Shown here one piece after another: positions 1 through 6,742 of a stretch of DNA of 11,696 nt. The notes below the pieces were generated by a model. That model worked only from the letters and a program-made list of their open reading frames with translations, did no database searches and was not told the origin of the DNA. The translations under genes and the position numbers were made by a program. Within the stretch, counting starts at the first letter, position 1; each line of letters starts with the position of its first letter. Source of the stretch: Acidobacteria bacterium UBA6911 (lineage in GTDB: Bacteria; Acidobacteriota; UBA6911); the NCBI GenBank assembly GCA_002451015.1, contig DKBB01000291.1:1-11696 (forward strand), read 5' to 3'.

Positions 1-14
1 AAACAGGATCGCGG

Positions 15-1790
15 TCATCTCCATTTATCGACAGTTGTGCTCGACGCGTAGCTGAAGTCACCACCGGACCAATATGTATTGGTTTTTCCGCCCATCACAA
101 TTATCTCAATCGGGGTGGGACTTCTGGGAAAATTGACCGATGGATTGACTGGCACTCCCATAACGGCCTCTCCCGTAAAACGGGACACGGGAATCACGTT
201 ATTTTCGCCAAGCTTTATGTAGGATGCATACGGTTCGACTCCCCTTTCAGCCTGCCGCAGTTCTTCTTGGCGCGTCTGCCAGTACAGCCAGCCCGGCGTT
301 CCCGTATTCCGGATGAGGTAATCGGCATATGCCCGCTTGGAATCAAAGCCGGCAGCGGCAATGTCGGCAGCGACAGTCGGGTCCATTATGATTGTGGCGC
401 CCGTAACACTGGTCGAGAAGAAGTGTTCCAGCCACCCTCGGATAACCTGGTAAATCGGCATAGGACTGTACCAGGCAATGTTGTTGAGGCTCCAGCCTCC
501 GAAAATACTGATCACGCTTTCCGACCGCTGAAATCCTTTTTGAACATGGAAAGGCTGCCATCCCGGCGGCAATTCTTCCTCGGTTTCGGGAAAGCAGAGA
601 TTGTTGTAGTTCAGGGAGGTTCCCTGGCTTCCCATGTATGTTTCCCCGGGCGTTCCGGACCCACCCAGATTCTTTGATATCAGGGTCCAGCACCTTCCAA
701 TAGTAGCATTCGCCCTGTTGAAGGGGCCCATGGCTCCAACTCCGCTGTTCATCCCGATCTCCTGCACGATCGGCCCGTTGAACAGCGCCATCCTTGCGTA
801 AGAAGACGTGGAACTGATCAGCGATGTGGCTCCCGTTGATGCCAGGGCCAGGATTGCGGGAAAGTATTCCGGTTTGGCTCCCGACATAACCGCGTTGACG
901 GCAACCATCTCTACCGTGTATTCCCAGGCTTCATGCGGCGTCGACGCTGCCATCTTTCCGACATATTCCTCCGGTTCATGACTGGTAGCCTTGAGCATTT
1001 CCGCCACTTTTTCTTCGGTAGGCAGTACAATCGGGAGGCCATCGGTAAAATTGTTTTCATAGAAATATTTTTCCAGACTCTCAACGGTGTCCGGAACCAG
1101 GAATCTTGGCCGGGGCTCCCTCGGCAGGTAGCCTGTTTCCCCGTCCTCTTTCGATACCGGTTCCGTCAACGCCGCTATGATCTCTTCAAGAAACGGCTTG
1201 CCGGTTACCGGGTCTTTTCCTTCCAGATATTTGCGGGATACCCCTGAGGACCGGTCCGTGACGGGATGCGGTGTAAAAACCGTCCGCAAGTTCGGGATCC
1301 CTCTTTTGTACGCCATTGCCGTTACGAGATCCTGAAACCTCTCCGTAACGACAGGAACCGTGGGGATTCCCTGGCCTTCAACATTCACGCAATGACCGAC
1401 GACCGCCGGCGAGCAGGTGCTTCAATGACCCACAGTCATAATCATACCGTGGCCATTTGCCTTGATTTCATCCCAGAGCGTCGGATCATCGTCCATGTAG
1501 CCACCGTACTTGTCCTTAAAAACCCAGTTCGTCTTAGGGTATTTTTCCCGGAGGATCCTGAAGAGCTCTTCAACGAATTCTCGCGTTCTTGGATACCGTG
1601 AGTCCACAATGTAGATGGTTTTCCCATCCAACGTTTCCGGGCGCGCCGCCATAGGAATCCGGCGTATAGGAGGTTTGATTCCCCTTGGATTCATCACGGT
1701 TACCTTGGCATCCTGCCCCGTCACGGATCCTGACAATAAGCCTGCCAGAAAAATAATGCTCAGAGCGAACACTCCAGCTCGATTTTTCAT
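15..1790 (-). CDS. UGSC-family selenoprotein, exported, with in-frame UGA read as Sec123
   Basis: Seen: the minus-strand frame from ATG 1788-1790 runs to a UGA at 1422-1424, continues open through it, and ends at UGA 15-17, giving 591 residues with Sec at 123. The UGA context reads GH-U-S-T-C, with Cys126 completing a U-x-x-C redox motif. A GGAGG Shine-Dalgarno lies 6-7 nt before the ATG. Residues 1-26 form a Sec signal peptide (basic n-region, hydrophobic core, VTG/Q cleavage), so the protein should be periplasmic. Residues 27-180 resemble the UGSC domain; a larger C-terminal domain contains FTDGLPIVLPT (248-258) and a Gly/Asn-rich stretch. Known: UGSC-family (seleno)proteins carry U-G-S-C or C-G-S-C here; their reaction is not established. 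Inferred: a thiol/selenol redox protein. Odd: the motif is USTC, not UGSC. A nonsense mutation is the alternative, disfavoured by the motif position and SECIS-like hairpin. Confidence 0.85.
1386..1419 (-). promoter_or_regulatory. Bacterial SECIS element directing Sec insertion at UGA 1422-1424
   Basis: Seen: counting the U of the UGA as 1, nt 15-20 (GCCGGC) pair with nt 25-30 (GUCGGU), two pairs being G-U, around the tetraloop GGUC (nt 21-24; plus-strand 1395-1410 for this upper hairpin). A lower helix can form from nt 6-8 and 11-12 with nt 35-36 and 37-39, with CU (nt 9-10) bulged. Known: SelB recognises a hairpin directly after the UGA whose apical loop carries GGU; E. coli fdhF has GGUCU in the loop at nearly the same distance. 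Folding was done by eye, without energies. Confidence 0.75.
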
Positions 1791-2026
1791 GATGCCTCCC
1801 CCTTTTACAAATTGATCAAGCCAGCCCTTAAGGCTGAGGCAAAGAAATCCAGTATAGAAAATTCTCTCGAAAAACTCGGTTCTCCGGGATTTAGAGTTCC
1901 CCAAATTAAGAATTGGAGACCGGGTACGGCTTCATTCAATTCGCTCACACCCGCTGTTTCATTTCAACAAGCCTTTTCACGATGATGTTGGCTTTGAGAG
2001 ACACCGTAAAGCAAGATATATTCAGT

Positions 2027-2548
2027 TTAAAATCGATTAATATGAATCTTGTCATAAAGCAATGCATTGTCATCATGGGCGCTTTTCTCTTCCGCCGGGT
2101 AGCCAATCGCAACCATACACTCGACATGATAATGGGGAGGAATCCCTAAAAGGGCCTTGATGTAATCTTCCGCTTTGCCCCCTCCCGGGTGAAACCTTTC
2201 CCTAACCTGTATCCAACATGAAGACAAATCCAGCGACTGTGCGGACAGCTGGATTATGATCGATGCAATGGAAGCGTCCTCCACCCAGACGTCACACGTA
2301 GCAGGATCAGCAATGATTACTATCCCCAAAGGCGCCCCGGCCAAAAATCCTGAGCCGTGTTCCCTGCATTCGGATAGATTTTTCAGGAGTTCCCTATCGT
2401 TTACTGCAATAAATTCCCAAGGCCTCCTCGCCCGCGACGAGGGAGATAGCAGGGCACTTTTAAGGATTGTATCTCTTTTGTCTTTCTCCACTTCCCTGTT
2501 CTGAAATTTTCTGATGCTTCTCCTTGACTTCAGCAAATCGTAGAGCAT
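2027..2548 (-). CDS. Nitroreductase family protein (FMN-dependent)
   Basis: A 173-residue protein of the short single-domain nitroreductase type. Seen: the N-terminal SRRSIRKF (residues 8-15) supplies the Arg and Ser residues that usually contact FMN phosphate; PSSRARRPWEF (36-46) is the second family signature, followed by the VEDASIA segment (89-95) at the usual dimer/FMN position, and an IGYP motif (148-151) near the C-terminus. Known: such enzymes use FMN and NAD(P)H to reduce nitro groups, quinones or other small acceptors; the real substrate cannot be read from sequence. The ATG at 2546-2548 is chosen because GAGGAG lies about 6 nt upstream and the family normally starts right there; a longer frame to 2602 has no good ribosome site. 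It is likely cytoplasmic, single-gene, and divergent from the SnoaL-like gene; the selenoprotein gene follows on the same strand after 236 bp. Confidence 0.88.
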   Translation of the reverse strand: MLYDLLKSRRSIRKFQNREVEKDKRDTILKSALLSPSSRARRPWEFIAVNDRELLKNLSECREHGSGFLAGAPLGIVIIADPATCDVWVEDASIASIIIQLSAQSLDLSSCWIQVRERFHPGGGKAEDYIKALLGIPPHYHVECMVAIGYPAEEKSAHDDNALLYDKIHINRF

Positions 2549-3012
2549 TGCAGTCTCCTCGCCATAACATGTTCCGTTGCCAATACGCCGTCCCGGTTGC
2601 ATATCCCTAGAGCAGACTTTCCAAGTTCCTATCCGTTCACCGGCAGCCGTAGAGTACTAAATACCGAGCCCGATTTCAGATTAACTCATATTCCCGTTAA
2701 GTATCCGGGCAGGCCGGACCCAAATTTCAGCCCCCCAATTCTTAGACAAATCGGCTGCCCGCTTTCCGTCCGGGGAATAGAGAGGGAAAAGATCCTCGGT
2801 TTGATTGTCGGATCTTCCCGGACCAGAATGGCTGGGGGTCGCAAGACCGATAACGATTGCCCGCTGACGGTTATCTTGCTTTTCCCAGGATAACAATAAT
2901 TGTTTCTGATTTTTATTTAATCCTTGGAAATATATACTCAGATTTTTCAGGTTTCGACTGAAGGATTATTGGGATTCACTAGGATTTCCAGAAGCCTGAG
3001 GAGGATAACATT
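2549..3012. other. Gene-free structured intergenic region between divergent genes
   Basis: No coding frame here has both a ribosome site and recognisable content. The stretch instead holds three successive inverted repeats: 2706-2716 with 2752-2761, 2784-2795 with 2810-2819, and 2849-2854 with 2870-2875. The segment 2768-2774 (GTCCGGG) can pair either upstream with 2714-2719 or downstream with 2817-2823, so alternative folds are possible. From about 2895 on the DNA turns A/T-rich, which suits a promoter for the gene at 3013, and it ends in a GAGGAGG ribosome site before GTG 3013. I assign no known RNA family. Confidence 0.6.
2706..2761. repeat. Long inverted repeat/hairpin, 10 bp with one bulge
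   Basis: The left arm CGGGCAG-g-CCG (2706-2716, G2713 bulged) is complementary to the right arm CGGCTGCCCG (2752-2761). The 35-nt loop includes a run of six C (2731-2736). It lies in the divergent intergenic region, so it could act as RNA from either strand or be a MITE- or REP-like element. Only one copy occurs in this window. Confidence 0.55.
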
Positions 3013-3552
3013 GTGAAAAACTCGGTCGTCATTACGGTTTGTCTGATCCTAATCGGCTTTCTCGCCATCAATACGGCATGCACCGGCAGCTACGCGGAAG
3101 ACCGCGCCGCCATCGTTGATTTGCAAGGACGCTACCTTTTTGCATTGGATTTTCAAGATGCCGAGGCTTATGCGTCTACTTTTGCAGAGGATGGCATCAT
3201 AAATTGGGCCGGCGGTGAGATTATAGGGCGCAAAGCCATTTATGAATTCATGTCTTCAGGCACCTATAATCCTGCAAGCAACGCCGAAGAAGGCAAATGG
3301 CCGGCAGCCTCCCGGCATTTTATTACGAACCAGGTAATCAAAGTGGAAGGCAACAAGGCTAAAGCTTTAACCTATTGGTTCCAGGCAACAAACAATACTG
3401 CAGACCGTCGTTCCATGGTTTTGGGATTGTTCGGCCACTACGAAGACGCGTTGGCAAAGATCGACAACCAATGGTATTTCACAAAACGTACGATCTATAA
3501 CGAAGGCCTGGAAGGCCGCCACATGGCAGGACAGAGTAATCCTGCCTGGTAG
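3013..3552 (+). CDS. Secreted SnoaL-like/NTF2-fold protein
   Basis: A 179-residue protein. Seen: residues 1-28 form a signal peptide (MKNS, then a long hydrophobic core, then TACTGSYA before ED), so the mature part is exported; Cys23 sits near the end of the core, but the preceding N-T-A is a poor lipobox, so lipidation is doubtful. Residues 30-165 have the SnoaL_4/NTF2-like pattern: helical start with DLQGRYLFALDFQDAEAYAS, then FAEDGI, a G-R-x-x-I turn, RHFITN (101-106) and a final WYFTKR strand. Known: this cone-shaped fold binds small hydrophobic ligands or acts as isomerase/dehydratase; many members have no known substrate. The start is GTG with GAGGAGG about 8 nt upstream. It is a lone gene, convergent with the tRNA gene. 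The fold assignment is firm; the function is unknown. Confidence 0.8.
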   Translation: MKNSVVITVCLILIGFLAINTACTGSYAEDRAAIVDLQGRYLFALDFQDAEAYASTFAEDGIINWAGGEIIGRKAIYEFMSSGTYNPASNAEEGKWPAASRHFITNQVIKVEGNKAKALTYWFQATNNTADRRSMVLGLFGHYEDALAKIDNQWYFTKRTIYNEGLEGRHMAGQSNPAW

Positions 3553-3588
3553 TCAAATTGTTAAATGATTGTTAATAAGGAGCTTGAA

Positions 3589-3664
3589 TGGTGGGCGGTA
3601 CAAGACTTGAACTTGTGACCCCCGGTGTGTAAAACCGATGCTCTGCCAGCTGAGCTAACCGCCC
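3589..3664 (-). tRNA. tRNA-Val (anticodon UAC), CCA encoded
   Basis: The reverse complement folds as a full cloverleaf: acceptor GGGCGGT with ACCGCCC, D arm GCTC/GAGC, anticodon stem TCGGT/ACCGG around loop TTTACAC, variable loop GGGTC, and T arm ACAAG-TTCAAGT-CTTGT. The anticodon UAC (plus-strand 3629-3631) decodes GUA and related Val codons. The discriminator is A and the CCA end is encoded (3589-3591). The transcript runs toward the 3' end of the SnoaL-like gene. Confidence 0.97.
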
Positions 3665-3676
3665 ACAAATAATTCC

Positions 3677-3702
3677 GTTACACCGCTTTAGCGGAGGGTA
3701 AC
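3677..3702. repeat. Small hairpin upstream of tRNA-Val
   Basis: GTTAC (3677-3681) pairs with GTAAC (3698-3702), enclosing CCGC-TTTA-GCGG (3683-3694). On the minus strand it lies 12 nt before the 5' end of the tRNA and would sit in its precursor leader; no T-run marks it as a terminator on the plus strand. It could be a processing or termination structure. Confidence 0.4.
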
Positions 3703-3750
3703 TCTACCACATTCCCTTCATGGGTGTCCATATGGCGTCTATCTTTAACC

Positions 3751-3779
3751 AGTATTTCCCGGGACATATACGATTGCAA
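3751..3779 (-). promoter_or_regulatory. Possible sigma-70-type promoter for tRNA-Val
   Basis: Read on the minus strand: TTGCAA, 17-nt spacer, AATACT. It lies about 87 nt upstream of the tRNA 5' end, which is somewhat far for a tRNA, so this is tentative. Confidence 0.3.
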
Positions 3780-3923
3780 AAACCGGAATCTGCCTGGTAC
3801 AAAACGCCACACACCCGCAATGCGGAATTCTGGAAGCGGAGGGCAAAATATGTAACTATTTTTTGCGAGTCACGGCTATGATAAGCTGATTGTTTTATGT
3901 ATTGATTATTAACGGGAGGTATT

Positions 3924-4706
3924 TTGGAATTTCGCAAATCACAGGCGCGGGATCTGTTTGAAACTGTTGTCATCACAGCCATTATTGCACTTTTTACCAC
4001 AACCTTCGTCGTTCAGGCTTTTAAAATCCCCACAGGATCGATGGAGTCCAACCTACTGATCGGAGACCATCTTCTCGTCAACAAATTTGTCTACGGCCAA
4101 TCGGGCATATTTTCAAAAATCCTTCCCTACAAGGAACCGAAGCGGGGGGATGTCATTGTATTCAAATACCCCGAAAAACCCGAGGTAGCCTACGTCAAGC
4201 GATTGATTGGCCTTCCAGGAGACAAGATCGAGGTCAAGGGTCGTACTGTTTACGTAAACGATAATCCACTGGAAGAGAAGTACACGCAGTTCATCAATCC
4301 CGGAAGCGTCCACGATCATTTCGGCCCCGCTTACATTCCAAAGGAAGGGGATAAAATCGAAGTAATGGAATCCGCCGTCAAAGTAAACGGAAATGTCCTG
4401 AATGAAGAAGTGGTGGAATCGTACCCGGATCGGAACAAATCCTACAGCGAACCTTTTTACGTCCCCCAGGATCAGTATTTTGCCATGGGAGACAATCGCG
4501 ACAACAGCATGGACAGCCGATACTGGGGCACTGTCCCGCGCGATTATTTTCTCGGAAAAGCCTTGGTCATTTACTGGTCTTTTGAAACACCGAGAGACGA
4601 ATACCTCCAAACCAGCATTTCCGACCGGATAAAACAATATGGGAACGTCGTTAAAAACTTTTTCAGAAAAACACGCTGGAGGCGAACGTTCAAAATCATC
4701 CGTTAG
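3924..4706 (+). CDS. lepB: Signal peptidase I
   Basis: A 260-residue membrane endopeptidase that removes signal peptides from exported proteins at the outer face of the inner membrane. Seen: one N-terminal membrane segment (about residues 13-32); the catalytic Ser39 in PTGSM; the general-base Lys92 in YVKRLIGLPGD; and box E GDNRDNSMDSRYWG (189-202). Residues 115-185 form a longer inserted beta domain, including a duplicated-looking pair of PKEGDKIEV / GDKIEVKGRTVYVN strands. Known: S26A family with a Ser-Lys dyad. The start is TTG 3924, with GGGAGG a few nt upstream, and no better ATG exists in frame before the membrane segment. It is followed after 58 bp by an unknown exported protein and is probably co-transcribed with it. 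It would serve the signal-peptide-bearing proteins seen elsewhere in this window. Confidence 0.96.
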   Translation: MEFRKSQARDLFETVVITAIIALFTTTFVVQAFKIPTGSMESNLLIGDHLLVNKFVYGQSGIFSKILPYKEPKRGDVIVFKYPEKPEVAYVKRLIGLPGDKIEVKGRTVYVNDNPLEEKYTQFINPGSVHDHFGPAYIPKEGDKIEVMESAVKVNGNVLNEEVVESYPDRNKSYSEPFYVPQDQYFAMGDNRDNSMDSRYWGTVPRDYFLGKALVIYWSFETPRDEYLQTSISDRIKQYGNVVKNFFRKTRWRRTFKIIR

Positions 4707-4764
4707 CGGAAGCGTTGAAGCCGGGAATGATGGTTGCGTCCTATCTGCCTACCGGTGCAGTTGT

Positions 4765-5361
4765 ATGCCGCTGACGGCGATTCTCCTCCTATTTTCACTG
4801 GTCTGGAATATTCCGGTGTTTTCCGATGATCGAGATCCCACCATTTCTGAAAAGGCTGCAGAGCAATGCTGGCAAAAGATGAAAAAAATCAAGGATTTTG
4901 CCGAACGGGATGAATCGGACGGCGAATTGTCCACCCGGATCACCGAAGAGGAAATAAACGCATACCTGTCTCGCAACCTGAATTCAAAATATCAAGCATG
5001 CCTGAAAAACCTGAGGCTGACATTCAAACAGGATTTTATGGAAGGGCTGGCATCCGTTGACTTCGACTGCATACAGGAAAAATCCCAGGAAACTTCTCCG
5101 GCATATATCTGGCGATTATTTACTGGAACCCATGTAATTAACGGTCGAGGAAAGGTTGTCAGCGGCGAGGGTCAAGGAAATGTTCAAATGGAACAGGCCT
5201 GGTTCGACGGCAGCAGGCTTCCGAATTTTCTCGTGGAAGAAGCCGTTGAGCTTCTATGCAAAGCACAGAATCTGTCCTTCAATCCACTGCAACCCTCCCC
5301 GTTGCCTTACGCCATCAAGAGGATTACAGTCCACCCCGGGTACATTATTGTCTACCAGTGA
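4765..5361 (+). CDS. Hypothetical exported or membrane-anchored protein downstream of lepB
   Basis: Not recognised with confidence. From ATG 4765 it is 198 residues: a hydrophobic N-terminal segment (residues 2-19, PLTAILLLF...) ending near VFSDD, so probably a signal peptide or anchor though without the usual basic n-region; a charged helical stretch; then TEEEINAYLSRNL and alternating strands, with INGRGKVVSGEGQG and a closing PLPYAIKRITVHPGYIIVYQ. That ending and the 'E-E-I-N-A-Y-L' helix recall the fold pattern of small lipid-binding-like periplasmic domains (LmeA/DUF2993 or DUF2140 type), which is inference only. Three Cys residues lie in the mature part. The start is uncertain: the frame is open up to ATG 4639, which would overlap lepB by 68 bp and add a polar N-terminus of 42 residues; neither start has a strong ribosome site. 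Its position suggests translational coupling or co-transcription with lepB. Confidence 0.7.
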   Translation: MPLTAILLLFSLVWNIPVFSDDRDPTISEKAAEQCWQKMKKIKDFAERDESDGELSTRITEEEINAYLSRNLNSKYQACLKNLRLTFKQDFMEGLASVDFDCIQEKSQETSPAYIWRLFTGTHVINGRGKVVSGEGQGNVQMEQAWFDGSRLPNFLVEEAVELLCKAQNLSFNPLQPSPLPYAIKRITVHPGYIIVYQ

Positions 5362-5449
5362 CATCCGGAATCGTGGACAACGAGGAATATGGTCTTGGTT
5401 TATAGTATAGTGTAAGGTCTCTTCAATAACTCATGCGAGGAAAGCCAGC

Positions 5450-6568
5450 GTGAACCAAAAACAATTTGATGCAAGATTGAAAAATGCAACCTCCACCGAA
5501 GAAAGAATCGCCCTCTTTGATACTTATGGGGAAGAGCTGTTCGAGAAAGAAAAATACGCAGAGGCGGTTCGCATCTATTCCCAGGCATTAACCATACTGA
5601 ATCGACCCAACCTAAAAGCTTATTTCACCGGCCAGATCGGGATATGCTATTTCAACTCGGGGAACGACAAGGAGGCTTTCAAATATCTGCTGCAATCCGC
5701 ACGCCTGTTCAAACCGGACAAGCCGGAATTCATGGAGGACATGTACGGTTTCGTTTACTTTCACCTAGGCGCTCTTTATGAATACCATGGTAAGTTCGCT
5801 CAATCCCTCGAAGCCAGAATAATCTGCGAAAAGTATGCAGACAGCCAGGAAAAAGATACAAGATGGATGCTATATGCGGGAATGGGACGAAACTACGAAG
5901 CCCTGGGCAAGCATGACGAAGCGATTCGCTACTCGCAAAAAGCAATACAGGTCATCAGCGACAACGATCCAGGGTTGAGCTACCTGTACGAAAGCATGGC
6001 TAACAATTACATGGGATTGAATCAGTACCACGAAGCCATCAAACATTTTTCAAAAGTGCTGGAACTGGATCCGAATTTTGAGCGCAAGGATGACATCCAG
6101 CTGAAAATGGGAGGTTGCTACCATCTTCTGGCTAATTACCAGATGGCGTTGGAAGCATATGAAAAAATCTTTGAACTGAACCAGATTACGGAGAAGAAAA
6201 AGGATCAGAGCTGGCTTTACCTGAAAATCGCCGAGTGCTACTTCCGGCTGGAATCGTTTGAAAAATCCCTGCTGGTCACGCTGGAGATGCTTCGCCGCAA
6301 TCCCAGGAAGAAAGAGGAAAAAGTTGAAGCGCGCAGTTACCTCACAAACAACTACTATGAACTGGGACGATACAAGGAAGCCGCGGAAGAGGGGGAGAAG
6401 ACCCTGAAGATGGCAAAACGGTTCATCAATGACGATCTCTTTTACGTCCGAATAGCCCTGAGTTACTACCACCTGGGAGACAAGAAAAACTTCAGAAAAT
6501 ATCGAGCCCTGTACCGAAAGATGTTTGCGGACGACAACTGGAATAAATATATGGATAAGCTGCAGTGA
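5450..6568 (+). CDS. Tetratricopeptide (TPR) repeat protein
   Basis: A 372-residue, almost wholly helical protein made of about nine TPR units, at roughly residues 24-53, 60-90, 102-130, 141-171, 179-209, 217-246, 256-284, 296-325 and 332-362. The clearest copies carry the W/Y-x-x-L/I-G-x-x-Y-x-x-x-G-x-x-x-x-A pattern, for example LYAGMGRNYEALGKHDEA and SYLYESMANNYMGLNQYH. Known: TPR arrays are protein-binding scaffolds with no enzymatic role. There is no signal peptide or membrane segment, so it is probably cytoplasmic. The start is GTG 5450 with a GAGGAAAG ribosome site about 6 nt upstream. It follows the unknown gene by 88 bp; the gap contains TATAGTATAG-like DNA that might be a -10 element, but no convincing -35. 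Its partner cannot be inferred from context. Confidence 0.9.
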   Translation: MNQKQFDARLKNATSTEERIALFDTYGEELFEKEKYAEAVRIYSQALTILNRPNLKAYFTGQIGICYFNSGNDKEAFKYLLQSARLFKPDKPEFMEDMYGFVYFHLGALYEYHGKFAQSLEARIICEKYADSQEKDTRWMLYAGMGRNYEALGKHDEAIRYSQKAIQVISDNDPGLSYLYESMANNYMGLNQYHEAIKHFSKVLELDPNFERKDDIQLKMGGCYHLLANYQMALEAYEKIFELNQITEKKKDQSWLYLKIAECYFRLESFEKSLLVTLEMLRRNPRKKEEKVEARSYLTNNYYELGRYKEAAEEGEKTLKMAKRFINDDLFYVRIALSYYHLGDKKNFRKYRALYRKMFADDNWNKYMDKLQ

Positions 6569-6693
6569 TGGGAAACGCGAAGGATCGGGTTTCAGGAAAT
6601 TCACCAAGCTAAGGCACAGGAAGCGAGGGGCCGGAAGTCAGAATATTAAAACAGGCAGCTCCTTTACAGGCCGATCACACCCATAAATACACT

Positions 6694-6724
6694 GAAGTCG
6701 TTTGGGATATATTGCCCCGACTTC
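6694..6724. repeat. 7-bp inverted repeat before the nucleotidyltransferase gene
   Basis: GAAGTCG (6694-6700) and CGACTTC (6718-6724) are perfect complements separated by 17 nt, ending 18 nt before ATG 6743. It could be a leader hairpin close to the ribosome site or an operator. The gene's own Shine-Dalgarno is weak, so an effect on translation is conceivable. Confidence 0.35.
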
Positions 6725-6742
6725 GAGCCTACCTGAAAAATC

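Noticed and set aside
15..17. The terminal UGA as a second selenocysteine
   Set aside because: Only 14 bases of sequence follow, so no SECIS can be examined. The ending after a complete C-terminal domain looks like normal termination.
1422..1904. A separate small secreted protein ending at the UGA, possibly starting at 1904
   Set aside because: The frame continues past the UGA into the family's remaining domain. The ATG at 1788-1790 has the ribosome site and signal peptide, while the extension to 1904 has neither.
2681..2896. Minus-strand frame of 71 codons in the intergenic region
   Set aside because: It has no ribosome site and no family resemblance, and its sequence is explained by the inverted repeats it spans.
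6566..6645. Read-through of the TPR gene's UGA into 26 further codons
   Set aside because: The TPR array is already complete at the stop, the extension has no Cys-like active-site motif, and no SECIS-like loop follows.
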